Positions 11,355 through 22,879 of a stretch of DNA of 64,000 nt are shown one piece after another. Positions within the stretch are counted from its first letter, which is position 1, and each line of letters opens with the position of its first letter. The stretch lies in the NCBI GenBank assembly GCA_037976565.1, contig CP137684.1, positions 16,709,243-16,773,242 on the forward strand, in the 5' to 3' direction. The translations under genes were made by a program, and so were the position numbers. The notes below the pieces were generated by a model that ran no database searches, was not told the origin of the DNA, and saw only the letters and a program-made list of their open reading frames with translations. The stretch is from Mesocentrotus franciscanus (taxonomy: Eukaryota; Echinodermata; Echinoidea; Camarodonta; Strongylocentrotidae).

Positions 11355-13885
11355 TTAATTAATCACCACAACTATTCATACCTAAATGATTAAAAGTGAA
11401 AGATAATAAATAATAGACAAATGAATAAATAAATACATAAATACATGAATAAATGAATAAGCAGTAAGGGTAATATGACGCTCTAAAACCAATCATGGCA
11501 ATGATGAATAGTTCAACAAGCAAAAGGACATATATTAGAGCATTATATAGAGAGAGTAAGAGAAAAGTCAACAATAAAACAATAAATACAACAACAACAA
11601 CAAAAAGGAGACAAAAATCAATTTACTTTTTCTCTAGGCGTGGATAACAATCTCTCATCTGTTATTTTTCATTAAATCGATTTAAAGATGATATTTAATT
11701 TCTAATCTGCGATCTATTCGATTAAAAGAGAAAAATCAATTTTTGAAATATAATCCTGCCAGGAATATACTCCTTGCTTTTATTGACTCGTTGACTATCG
11801 AGGAAATAGAAGATGTTTTCATCAAAGTCATACAAAAATCAACAAAAATATAGGGAAAAGTCACAAAAGTTAAGTAACACGAAAACAACGTAAAGTATTG
11901 ATTCCTAAGCTTGTTAGTGATTCAGTTTACTATGGCCCGTATTATCGGAAGTCGTCTAACTCTGCGCCAGGTTTCACTCTTAATTTGACACAAAAATCAT
12001 CACCCTGTGCCATATCGTATTTATCATGGGATAGATGTACCAAAGGCCTCAATAATATTTAAATACACACTACATTGTATCTACAAACGAAGCGCTGAGA
12101 TTGTTGTGCGGGGGTACATCGGGTTGGAAGAGTCTACAGCATAAGGGAGTGTAAAGCCATTATGTAGCGTTCCTTGCAGATAGTTAAACACTAAAAATCA
12201 CCGGAAATCATGGATAGAATTCCAAATGATCTCGTACGTTTATGTTTAGTTACGAGAAGAACAGCGTGAGACTATAATTAATACTCTCCTTCCCCATTTC
12301 CTTTTTGCCACCAAATCTGTTCACGGGCTTTAAGTTTTTCTCATAAATAATGTCAGTCTTACACCTTTTATGGAATGTAGGATGGGACAGGGTATGCATG
12401 CGACGTACCTCGAGCAGCTACTTTTTTCTCCTAACTTCACTGAGATCTTGAGTTGAGGGAAAATGGATGCGATGCTCACGTGTCAGAATCATGGAATAAT
12501 GCGAAAATTTCGGAATACTTCATAAGCGTGCGGATGGTAAGGTGATATATTTGTTTTCGCGCCAAATGGAATGCACCTCTCTCACAAGTGGCGGGATTGG
12601 ATGTCCCCCCCCCCCCTCTAGCTCCCCGTGCATGGTGAGTGAAAATCTTGAATTGTAAAATAATCAATCAAGGAATTTATTTTTGTCTTTTAAATATTTT
12701 TAAAAATCATTTTGTTGGTCTTCCATGTGGCCCTGCAATTGCAACTAAGCCATATACAAATAAAATAATATAAAAAACAAAGTATAACTCAAGTGAGTAT
12801 TAAAACAGTATAACCGTAATTAAAGTAACTAATTAAAGTATTACACAAGTAAGTAAATGAATGTAGTGATATAAACTACAATTAGAGAAGCATGAATACA
12901 ACAAATAAGGTATTTTAAAAGAAAGTTAATAAATAGTGTATTACACGAGTAAATAAACAAATAAGATATTACAAAAGTAACCATAAACGATATATCGCAA
13001 GTCTTTGCGATCGTGTATTGTGGTGCAACAATTAGTCGACAAAAAAAGAGTAAACCTGTCAAAAAATGAAGTGTTTCCAAGATGAATACACAGAGAAAAT
13101 CCTGTGTATAGGACATGGCAGTCAACCGAGTCAGTGGAAAAGAAAAAAGGGCATCTAACGTCATACTCAAAATGCAATTGAAGGTCGCCTTTTCATCGCC
13201 ATCCCTTCCCATTCGCATTGAAACGTATATTACGACGGATAGACGTATGGAAGCGCAGTACTTTGCAGCATTTTGCAATGGGGTTGGTATCGTCGAGTCT
13301 AAGCATGGTAAGAGTCATGGCTTAAAAGGGGGATTATTTTGATCGGTTTGTCGACAAATTAAAGAGTTTTCTAACTGATTAAAAGGTTTTGTTAAAGGGT
13401 TAACTATGGATTAATGGATATAGAGAGCATCACGGACACGTGATTTCGAACACAATCACGCATTACACAATTTCCACACTGTGTATAGCGTCGGGCAATC
13501 CCCCCACGCACACACAATTCTTTTATGAACATTAGGACTAGTAGACTTGTTGATAGAGCCCTGAATTTAAATTAATTTTGATTGATCCAAATCAATCGCA
13601 AGACCTCCAATCAACCGCAAGTTTGCAGTCTCTTATCTGTTATGTGTCATAGACTAGTTGTGATTGATACCAATAGCAAATAAGTTGCGATTATTTGCAA
13701 CTCTTTATAAGACGGGGGCCCAAATGACATTGGGGTATTGATTAAAAAGACTAGTATTACCTCAAAGTGTAAATTGGCGGACATAAATAAAAACGCAAAT
13801 GTAACAACGAAAATTAAAAAAGGACGGAGGTAATGACGTCACCCCTACAACATCCCTGCTGAAGCAAAGCTAAACATAGGCGCAT
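11355..13885. other. AT-rich spacer with degenerate ACAAGTAAGTAAA repeats
   Basis: No gene is recognised. Between about 12780 and 12985 the words TATTACACAAGTAAGTAAATGA, TATTACACGAGTAAATAAACAAATA and similar recur, an imperfect AT-rich local repeat. A C-tract lies at about 12607. Confidence 0.5.
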
Positions 13886-13887
13886 CA

Positions 13888-14037
13888 GGGGGCGGTATCA
13901 TAAAACTTGTTATCTATAACAAATGCTAAATTTTTATGACAAATTTGCTCTCAGCCAATCAGATGCCATGATTTCAGTAGCTTATAACAGTAGCTTGTAA
14001 CTTGTTATTGATATCAAGTTTTATGAAACAGGGCCCA
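13888..14037. mobile_element. MITE family B, copy 1
   Basis: The left end (GGTATCATAAAACTTGTTATC) and right end (GATATCAAGTTTTATGAAAC) are inverted repeats around a 150-bp element containing AACAAATGCTAAATTTTTATGAC and CAGATGCCATGATTTCAGTAGC. The same interior appears reversed at 41139-41280. No ORF. The element is flanked by GGGGGC and GGGCCC. Confidence 0.7.
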
Positions 14038-14957
14038 GATGCACATCAATATTGCTATGCAACATGTGTTATGTTTCTTGTAAGGAAAAAGGGGTCAATA
14101 GCTAAAACGTATCTGCCCTCTTGGCGAAACAACGAACAAAAACCAACCTTTCTGTCATTCACCATCACCCGAGCAATCTATCCAATGTTTTTATCGACCA
14201 CTGCAAGCGCTTAGATGAAATGCGTTTCTGATTTATACGATCCTCGAGACTCATCGCGAGATAGATTGGAAAATAATACACCGATTCAAATGTCTCTTCT
14301 CATTAGGGATACCATACGGATGAATGTGCCTGAAAGCGAGGAAGGTCGCTAAATTCATTTCCATTTGTTGCACGGAGCTTCGCGAATTGCATTGCATGTT
14401 TCTGTTTCATCTGATCAATTTGACCACCTTGTTTTTCAACATTACAACTGTCGTATAATAGAGGTGTATTACCTGACCTTACAAATGGAACAGCATTGCC
14501 GGATTTAGCATCAACATTTGGAAGATTTGTTCAGATAATTTATCGAGGGAAGTACACGAATAGAACAAGAGACGACAATGGAATAGAGAAATAGCGTGGC
14601 TGCAATATGTAGGTCATAAGGCACCATTATACCAGGATCAGAATGGGATAGTGATAACATATCAAGTTTCATCGACATTGATTTTTTTTTAATCTTAACA
14701 TTTTACGAGAAACCCATATTACCATTAATCGAAAATCACTGATAAAACGCCACTCATATGACAGATGAAGTTTGTACAAAACTTTTTTCATTTTGTTACT
14801 ATGAATTTCCCCTCAATAATGTGGAACCCTTTGTACTTCTCAGTTAAACAATAAAGAGACAATGTACACACAAAAATCTTCATGAATATCCAAAGCAAGT
14901 GTTTTTTTTAATGTAGGTATTATTACATTTGTTTAATTTCAATGATTTAGTAATCGA

Positions 14958-15175
14958 GAGATATTTTGGACTAGTGGATAAGTCTCCGGACTTTGAACCA
15001 CAAGGTACGAGGTTCGCATCTCGCCGCTACACGAATGTCCTTTTATTCTACATTTGCCACATCCGACCCAGGTGTAGTAAGTGGGTACCTGGTAGGGTTC
15101 GTTCCTTGAATGCACTGAGCGCTATATATATATACGGTTCGCCAGAGCTAAAGCTGGGTAATAATATCCAAAGCC
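14958..15175 (+). mobile_element. tRNA-derived SINE
   Basis: A tRNA-like head has a box A match TAGTGGATAAG at about 14972-14982 and a box B match GGTTCGCATC at about 15011-15020, consistent with an internal RNA polymerase III promoter. The body CGACCCAGGTGTAGTAAGTGGGTACCTGGTAGGG is shared with the SINEs at 20866, 21893 and 42673. It ends near CAGAGCTAAAGCTGGGTAATAATA, which is a characteristic shared 3' end. Confidence 0.8.
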
Positions 15176-15221
15176 ATTTGGAAGCGAATAGAGACGTTAT
15201 ATCATAATGTTTTCAAGAACG

Positions 15222-15369
15222 GCATATTATTATCATCATCATCATTATCATCATCATTATCATCATTATTATTTTTTATTTTATTATTATTATTATCATT
15301 ATTATTATTATTTTATTATTATTATTATCATTATTAATAACATCATGATTATTATTATTATTATTATTA

Positions 15370-15406
<37 letters not shown>

Positions 15407-15720
15407 AACATCATCATTATTATCATCATCATTATCATCATTATTATCATCATTATTTTTTTTTTATTATTATTATCATTATTATTATTTTATTATTATT
15501 ATTATCATTATTAATAACATCATGATTATTATTATTATTATTATTGTTTTATTATTATTATTATTATCATTATTAATAACATCATCATTATTATTATTAT
15601 TATTATGATTATTATTATGATTATTATTATTATTACTATTATCATTTTTTATAATTATTATTAGTATTATTATCATTGTTATTATTATTATAATTATTAT
15701 TACTATCACCATCATTATTA
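15222..15720. repeat. (ATT/ATC)n trinucleotide array, about 500 bp
   Basis: A long run of TTA/TCA units with a higher-order structure: a block containing TTATTAATAACATCATGATTATT is repeated, with variants at about 15330, 15400, 15505 and 15570, roughly 70-175 bp apart. This indicates segmental duplication within the microsatellite. All long frames (Tyr/His, Ile, Leu, Asn runs) are artefacts. Confidence 0.93.
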
Positions 15721-15958
15721 ACTATTGGGGGGAAGAAGGCCTCTGCATCTTTAAGTGGAGTGAATGACATCACTAGGAAGTAGAGTATTTCTTTACATTC
15801 AGCGCAAGAACAGATGAGATATAGAATCATCAATTCACAGAGGGCCGTTTACACTCGTCACTGTCTCCAAACTAGTCCATTGCCTGGACTGTTCTCTTTT
15901 CGTACATCCTGGCGACGTATGTACATGTACAACATAATTATGCATTTCAAGGCAACGT

Positions 15959-16290
15959 CTTAAAGTGACTCGGTAACATTGCCTCAGATTCTGAAACAAA
16001 ATCCTGGATTTAGCTCATGCTGCAATCATAATTATACACCTTTAGGTCAGTCAGGAATCCTATGACTTTTACAAGCCGATCGCCTGTCTGATTATCAAGA
16101 TATTTATGATTGGAAATCGAAATTTCATTTTTCGTTTTCCTATCGGTTTTTATAACACTACAGTCTATTGGGAGAAATGAGTATTGTATTAAACAATTTT
16201 TTAGGGCTTCAATATTACACCATATCACAGACCCTGATAACTCATAGGGCCATGCATCTCAGATTTAAAATTGTTAAACGATGCCTTTAA
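15959..16290 (-). repeat. Interspersed repeat family D, inverted copy
   Basis: About 330 bp reverse-complementary to 45815-46275 and 51602-51990. On its own strand it runs from TTAAAGGCATCGTTTAAC through AAATCTGAGATGCATGGCC, AATATTGAAGCCCTAAAA, CTGTAGTGTTATAAAAACCG, CAGACAGGCGATCGGCTTG and GATTGCAGCATGAGCTAAA to GTTACCGAGTCACTTTAA. The two ends begin and end with TTAAAG / CTTTAA. No coding capacity. Confidence 0.75.
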
Positions 16291-16299
16291 AAAGGGTTG

Positions 16300-17040
16300 A
16301 TATTAATCGTAACTTAGTTGCAACTATGGACATAAGAGATAAGATATCGGAGAGAGATAATCGAGAACAACTCGATAAACATAAGGATAACGTAAAAGTA
16401 AATCAACGAAAACCCACGACAACAACAAAAACAAACCAAGGAAATAGAGAAACTGAAACAAAATAAAGTCCTATCCGTTACAATGCCTAATGACCAAGCG
16501 CCAGACTTCAAGCAAAGACATGTTTCTGCTTTAACCCAGAAACCTTTTTGCTCATACTTGAAACTTTCTAGCAGCAGAAGCGCTCCATATTATATTTAGA
16601 ACAGTCACTGATATTGTAATATCTCTTGAGTGATCGCCAATAGGTGTTAATCGAAAAATAAAAACTGTAGAGACTTGTCGTGATGATTTATGCCCGACAT
16701 ACTGTCATACAAACATACACAGGGGATGAAAGTGTATCCATGATCTAGCTTGCATCGACACCTTCTCTCTTTCTTCCGACGTCTCCCCGCCTAAGGGTTT
16801 ATTTCCAATCCCTCTTATTTTCAAGGTATTTTCAATTTTGAATCTGGACTGAGCGATTCGCCTGTCAAGTTCGGACTTCTCCTCAAAAAGTTTTGACGGA
16901 TAATTGATTAGTGAAACGATACTACTAACCGTTCTAAATCTTACGACCCTTGCGGTTTCTTCGGACTCCAAGAGAGTCGTATGTGAAAGAAACTGTGTAG
17001 AAGTGATTGTAAAAGGTTGATCATGTAGCACATACGTATT
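16300..17040. other. Spacer, nothing recognised
   Basis: Short ORFs of about 60-108 codons are present on both strands, but none shows domain signatures or codon regularity. Confidence 0.4.
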
Positions 17041-17044
17041 GGTG

Positions 17045-17190
17045 TAGGCCTAGACGTAAAATTGTGAGTTTTGGAATCATCAAAATGATAAGAAATTGGT
17101 CCATTCTTGCTAAAAAAAAGTCACGTGCGCTCTACACATAATTGCGTACAGGGGACTACACAAACATGTGGCATGGAAGTGTGGTCCGTG
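17045..17190 (-). repeat. Interspersed repeat family E, inverted partial copy
   Basis: On the minus strand it reads ATGCCACATGTTTGTGTAGTCCCC, then GCACGTGACTT and TTATCATTTTGATGATTCCAAAA, matching the family start and middle seen at 20345. The right half is missing. Confidence 0.6.
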
Positions 17191-18723
17191 CACAACCTTT
17201 AGCTGTTACTCGTCATATTGAGGGAATTTGGAGAGCCATCCTTTTTGGGGGACATTTATTATGTTCGATACTCTTCTGTTCGGCTCTTCCACACTAACGG
17301 AAGAGGAATGGAAAGGCCTATAAATTCTGTTTAACCTTTCTCAGAACTCGACCTACTCTCTAACGAGGCAGGCGCCGTGTATATAGGCGTACGCCTCCTG
17401 AAATATATCTTTATCATGTGTAATGCATACTTCAGCGAAAAGCAATCTAGCCCGTTGCTCCCCCGAGTCATTAATGCACTAAATTCACCAAAAATAAACA
17501 CCCATTAAATTAGATATAAATAGCTTATGATCGAATAAACAAGAGAGAAACATAAACAAATTACAAAGCGAAAATAATAAAGCAAGCATAACAATATTTA
17601 GATTGGGATGCTGATCATATCAAATGTATATTCTTCCTTTTTTGGGAAGGGGGTTTTTATTTGATTTTAATTTCCATTCCACTTCTCAAAATAAAAACGG
17701 ATTACTACGACATTCTATAATATTGCATTAAGGCAACAATACAAATTTTATAAAAAAGTGATACGATTACATTGTTATTTTATCTATTTGTAATTTTCAA
17801 TGATTGTATTGAACGATGTGAGCGATTTTACAATAAAGTTGGAAAGAAGAGGGATACAAATATACATGTAAATATGCTAACAACTAACTTTTTCAAACCC
17901 TTAAAAAAGTTTTATGTTTAAGTATGTAAAAAATAGATTTTTCCCGATTTATGTTTCTTGAGAATGTGACGCATTAGGGCTTACATCTAAAAGTATTCAA
18001 CAAAGGCCCTAATTCAACCGGTCCACCGAGATGCGAAAAACACAAAACAACATCAAGTTTACAAGGGTATAAATAATTTAGTTGTAAATAAAAAAAGATG
18101 AAGAAATATGCCTAAAGAGAGAGATGATGTGAGGAAAATGTTGAATACAAACAGAGAGTGCGTCCGTTTAACTTTAAGAAATACACAAGCAACAGAGTAT
18201 ATAAATAAAGATACAAAATATGTATGAAAGAGAGAGAGAGATAATAAAGAAATAAAGAAACGGGAAGAATGAAAAGAGACAAAGAAGGAAACAGAAATAG
18301 AGAGGGGCTGCGGCAAGCAAGTTCCGGCGAGACATGATAAAAAGTAAAAGTAAAATGATCAGAACAAAGTTAATGGCCTGTAGCTTAATGGCGTTCTATT
18401 TTTGCTCCGTCTTTAATGACCCCTTGCAGAGATCAAGCGGATTACTTTGATACATTTTTAAAATCATGTAATAACGTCGATAATATAATTTCTAATATTC
18501 ATGAAATACCCCCCTTAATTTGGGGCCCTTTTGACACTATTGGTATAATGACGTTTACGACTATGGCACACGAGCGTGTGATTAGTTTGAGCGAACTCTG
18601 TCCACAAATGCCAGAGACCTTATAAAGATGAAGCAACAAAATATTCTTTTCAATACGGGTATTTTAAAGTAGCAGCCCTGCGGGAAAGAACACAATGGAA
18701 ATAATGATAACAACAACAAAAAT

Positions 18724-18762
18724 TATACTACTACTACTACTACTACTTCTATACTACTATTA

Positions 18763-18818
<56 letters not shown>

Positions 18819-18819
18819 T

Positions 18820-18860
<41 letters not shown>

Positions 18861-18870
18861 GTATGTCTTC
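18724..18870. repeat. (ACT)n trinucleotide array
   Basis: A highly pure run of ACT/CTA triplets with few interruptions. It is followed by short TAATAATGATAA tracts. The purity suggests recent expansion. Confidence 0.95.
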
Positions 18871-19189
18871 TATTACTACTACTGCTGATAATAATAATGA
18901 TAATGATAATTATAGATAATAGTAATAATAATAATTACATACTTACAAATCAAAATAGATTGTTTGGATTTTGCGGTAGCAATAATAATGCACTCAACTG
19001 TATTTCGATGGTTGTAAGACAAGAAATATTTTCAGCCAAATTACGAAATCAACTTCCTTCATTTCATCAGCTGTAAAACGTTATTATGAAATGGAAAAAT
19101 ATATATACCAAACAAATCTCAGAGAGAAATAAATTAAAAAAGAAATGGTTTGACTTTCGAAACTATTTTGAGAGTGATGGAAATGTGCC

Positions 19190-19505
19190 AACACGAACAT
19201 GATCATCTATTTTATGTTTGGTATTTTCTTATGTATTTAAAATACTAATTTTGTGGTAAATGTTTGTTTTTATCTGCCACAAAGTTTTCGGTGGTGATGA
19301 TTATTATCTTTGTTTAGCTATTATGTATGGAAATTATTTCTTTAATTATTTGTATATAATGTATGGATATACTGTATATGATGGAATTTGTTTTGAAAAT
19401 AAAGAACCCTGTGAAAGGGGAAGAAAAAAATAATAATGATAATAATAATAATAAAAATACTATTAATAATAATAATGATAATAATAATAATTATAATAAC
19501 AATAT
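19190..19505 (+). mobile_element. Probable LINE 3' end with (ATA)n tail
   Basis: An AT-rich UTR-like segment with TTTTGAAAATAAAGAACCC, an A-rich stretch and then a TAATAATGATAATAATAA tail looks like the 3' end of a severely 5'-truncated non-LTR retroelement. No coding part is present. The call rests on tail architecture alone. Confidence 0.35.
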
Positions 19506-19639
19506 TCAGTTACCGGATTAATACTAATTGGGTTTATGTAGCGCCTTTTCAATTATGATTATGATGTCATTGGTGACCATTGTTTTAACCACTTTATACA
19601 GTTTTTACAAATTAATATCAACCACTGTCTGTTTCCGCA

Positions 19640-20130
19640 GACTATGATAATGACCTACCTGTCAGACTGCTTGATATACCTACAGATCAAACTAATATAA
19701 GCAAATACAATTTCCTCCTCCTCACAAATCAGGCATTATCTCCAAGTTTACCGCCTCCTGTATTTCTACACTCTCATCTAAGCCCGGGGATTTAATTTCC
19801 TGATCCCAAGTGCTCTTCAAATTGGCAATGAATTATTCATTACCCGGGCTTTTTTTCTTCTTGTGCCCGTTGTCTCGGTTGCCTTCGTTTTCTTCGAAAA
19901 ACTATATCAAGTCGAAATGGGACTTTGATTTCTTTCCCATCTTAAAGAATAATCATCAAAGTGGGATGATTGTTTTTCCGACTTGACTTGACTTTATTTC
20001 CTCCCGCCGTGCACTTCGATTGCGGTACCATTTCTCAACCAATTGTGCTTGACAAAAAGTCTCTCTTGAAATGTTCTCCACCTTTTATTCTGGACCGTTT
20101 TTCCATTTAGTGATGCGGGATGAGAATAGT
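19640..20130. promoter_or_regulatory. Possible conserved non-coding block (weak)
   Basis: Non-repetitive sequence of mixed complexity without an ORF. It includes GACCTACCTGTCAG and GGCAATGAATTATTCATTACCC, an imperfect palindrome around GAATTATTC that holds two TAAT/ATTA cores. Function is inference from texture only. Confidence 0.13.
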
Positions 20131-20344
20131 ATCAATCAGAGAGAAGGTTGAGTTCTAGGAAACTAGGAAAGGTGAAAAATAATTTGAGAGCCTTTTAATG
20201 ATGTTTATGTTAGTGTGATCAAGGAGTTACGAGCTTGGTGTAATAGAGTATCGCAGAAGAAAAAAGAGTACCCTGGAAAAGATGGCTCTTCAAATGCCTT
20301 CATGTTCGGAAATATGATAAGCATACCAGCTACAGGTTGTAAAA

Positions 20345-20560
20345 CACAACTTTCATGCCACATAATATTATCTGTGTAGTCCCATAGACACATTATTTTG
20401 TGTGTACAGTGCATGTGACTCTTAGCAAGACTGTGCTAATATCTTATCATTTTGATGATTCCAAAACCTCATAGTATACACCAATACTATAATGTGCTAA
20501 ATGATCAAACCTTTCCAATCACTTCCACGCAGTTTCTTTCACATTGCAATTGCATGACCA
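20345..20560 (+). repeat. Interspersed repeat family E, copy interrupted by a MITE
   Basis: It matches the copy at 6531 in order: ATGCCACATAATATTATCTG, GTGTAGTCCCATAGACAC, CAGTGCATGTGACTC, TCTTATCATTTTGATGATTC, CCAAAACCTCATAG and CCTTTCCAATCACTTCC. The 3' end stops at GCATGACCA, where a MITE A copy begins; in other copies this sequence continues with AGAACTCAA, so the MITE appears to have inserted here. Confidence 0.65.
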
Positions 20561-20838
20561 GGGGAGTGTTTCACAAAGACTAAGATCGACTTTAAGTTGG
20601 ACTTAACTATGGCAGGCCGTTCATGCCACTAGTTCCTCTAACCATTCCTGGCACTGGTTTCTCTAGGGACGTACAAATCGTGGTCGCAAATCTACAGAAT
20701 TTACCTTTTTTTATAGTTCATTATTGAAGGAAAAAATATTATCTAAAGATCATAATTGAGAGACCAATGGTGAGAGCAAACAGTGGCATGAACGGCCTGC
20801 CATAATTAAGTCCAACTTAAAGTTATTCTTAGTCTTTG
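20561..20838. mobile_element. MITE family A, copy 1
   Basis: It has long terminal inverted repeats of about 60 bp. The left arm starts GTGTTTCACAAAGACTAAGA and continues through GTTGGACTTAACTATGGCAGGCC; the right arm carries the complement, GGCCTGCCATAATTAAGTCC, ending AGTCTTTG. The interior is about 150 bp and shared almost word for word with the copy at 31430 (ATTGAAGGAAAAAATATTAT). No ORF. Family not named. Confidence 0.85.
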
Positions 20839-20865
20839 TTTTTATTCACTTCCTAAGGACTTTTG

Positions 20866-21055
20866 ATGTTATTACCCCGATTTTAGCTCCGGCAACCCTA
20901 ACACTCATTGAATTCCATCAGGTACCCACTCCCTACACCTGGTTCGAGTGTGGCAAATGCAGAGTCATGTCTTGCCAAAATGCTGAGGCAGGGATTCGAA
21001 CCCTGTACCTTGTGATTCATGGTCGGGAGACTTAACCACTACACCACAACACAAA
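20866..21055 (-). mobile_element. tRNA-derived SINE, minus strand
   Basis: On the minus strand it starts GTGTAGTGGTTAAGTCTCCC (box A like), then GGGTTCGAATCCC (box B) and a body with CCAGGTGTAGGGAGTGGGTACCTGATGG, ending GAGCTAAAATCGGGGTAATAACA. The body and end match the SINEs at 14958 and 21893. It lies immediately next to the MITE A copy. Confidence 0.85.
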
Positions 21056-21282
21056 TAATCAATCCTTGATTTTCAATAACAGAGCGTGATGTATGTCCTA
21101 CGGTGGCCTCGTGCTAAGCACCTGCCATACCCTCAAAAAATGAATAAAAAGAAAGAAAATACACCCAACAAATCTTGTCATCGTTTTTTTTTTATAGAAA
21201 TGTGGTTGGCCGCATTCCGTTTCTCGTTTAGTCTGTCCACAAACAATATGCAAAAACAAGATATTTCGGATGGATCTCAGAC

Positions 21283-21735
21283 CTAGCCTTTGTCGCCTAA
21301 GGCGTAAATAATATTTCTGGTGACTTTGTGGTCAAGATATTTCTTTCTCTCCCCACGAAGATAATTTGGATAACAATATTTGTTTTCATCTGCCTTATCT
21401 CAGGCAGGAAATATCGTTTGCTGGTCGGTCGTTCTGATGATGACAATAAATCCAACTTTCATAGCGTGGAGCTAATTTTACAATAAATGTTACAATCGGA
21501 TGAATATCATAACAAAATTATTTAGCCATTGTCGCCTAAGGCGTAAACAATATTTCTGGTGACTTTGTGGTCAAGTAATTTCTTTATCTCCCCACCAAGA
21601 TAATTTGGATAATAACATTTTGTTCTTCTTCATCAGAGTTATGTTAGGCATGAAATATCATGTACAGGTCGGGAGTTCTGATGATAACAATAAATATAGT
21701 TTTCATAGCGTGGAACTAAATTGACACTACACGTT
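21283..21735 (+). repeat. Two-copy tandem duplication, period about 242 bp
   Basis: TTGTCGCCTAAGGCGTAAA starts at 21287 and again at 21529, followed in both by CAATATTTCTGGTGACTTTG-type sequence, a CCCCACSAAGATAATTTGGAT segment and TTTTCATAGCGTGGARCTAA. The copies differ by many substitutions and small indels, so the duplication is old. No function is evident. Confidence 0.85.
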
Positions 21736-21892
21736 ATTTATCATTAAATGCTATTTATCATTAAGCGTTTCGTCCCAGATGAGCGTTACAGACGTACGAG
21801 CATACTGGGAGCTATTAAACAAGACTACTAACAATTAGTAATATATATATGTGTATACCTGCATTAGTGTTTTTCATGCTACATGTATAAAA

Positions 21893-22125
21893 AGATGTTG
21901 TGGTCTACTGGATACGTCATCAGACTGTGGACCACAAGGGGCGCGGTTCGAATCCCGCCGCGGCACAGATGTCCTTTGGCAAGTCATTAATCTCTTTTCG
22001 CCAATCTCCACCCAGGTGAGGTAAATGGGTTCCTGGTAGGTATTCAAATCCCTTTCATGCTCGCAATGAGCGCCTTATCAAGTATGGCGTAGCTCGGCTA
22101 AAAAAAGCCGGGGTAATACTAGTAT
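21893..22125 (+). mobile_element. tRNA-derived SINE, near full length
   Basis: The tRNA-like head contains TCTACTGGATACG (degenerate box A, about 21904) and GGTTCGAATCC (box B, 21945-21955). The body has GATGTCCTTTGGCAAG, CCACCCAGGTGAGGTAAATGGGTTCCTGGTAGG, then AGCGCCTTATCA and CTCGGCTAAAAAAAGCCGGGGTAATA. Box B is intact. Confidence 0.88.
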
Positions 22126-22879
22126 GATTGCAGTGTCCCAGCCTCTGGGAGAAGAGCACCGTATTATCAACGATGATAGATTTTAGTTTTTTATGTTTCC
22201 AATCTGTATCCAATCCGAGTCTTTAAGACTGCGAACCGAACCTCCATAGTCGCCTCCGGGTCAGTGTAAATTGGGGCTTAAGCGTATCAACCAATATCAT
22301 TTGCATTTTGCGCGTAAACGAAACGTCGAGGGGCGATTGTGGAAATGTCAAGCAAATTGAGAAGGCGAAACATGCAACCTCTTTGTAAAGTTCACGCGTC
22401 GCCCGTAGAAATTTCGCCACCATTTTGGTCGAATCAGTAGTAATAGAATTAGAAAACTATGATAAATAAACTTTTAAACGTTTAAAGAGAATGTTTGATG
22501 ATGGTATACTGTATAAGGAAAATACAATTAAGCTCTCCACTTCATTTCAGTAAGGATGTCGGGCTGCACTGTCTAAACAAAAATAATGTTGTTCTTGAAT
22601 TTCTCTCTTCTTTTTTCTTGTGTAGCAATTCATACAATGGAAAAGTTTAATATCATATGCCACTGTAAAACAATATTTGGTCAAAAAATACCTATCATGA
22701 GGAAAATTATGTTTCCCATTATGGGGCAATTAAAGGAACAGCTGGAGTGTTGATTTTTGTGTGTTTTTTTTTAAAGTTAAAATGTGGTTGCGGCTGAACA
22801 AACATCCTTATTTGGAATGAAATATTTGGAATGAAATTGCCTCAAAGTTGGGAGGACACACAATCACCAAATTAAAGAC

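Noticed and set aside
12476..13342. Overlapping frames of 63-145 codons on both strands
   Set aside because: AT-rich, hydrophobic low-information translations without domains or consistent codon use; probably chance.
15207..15608. 133-codon Tyr/His/Ile/Leu frame
   Set aside because: Translation of the ATT/ATC array.
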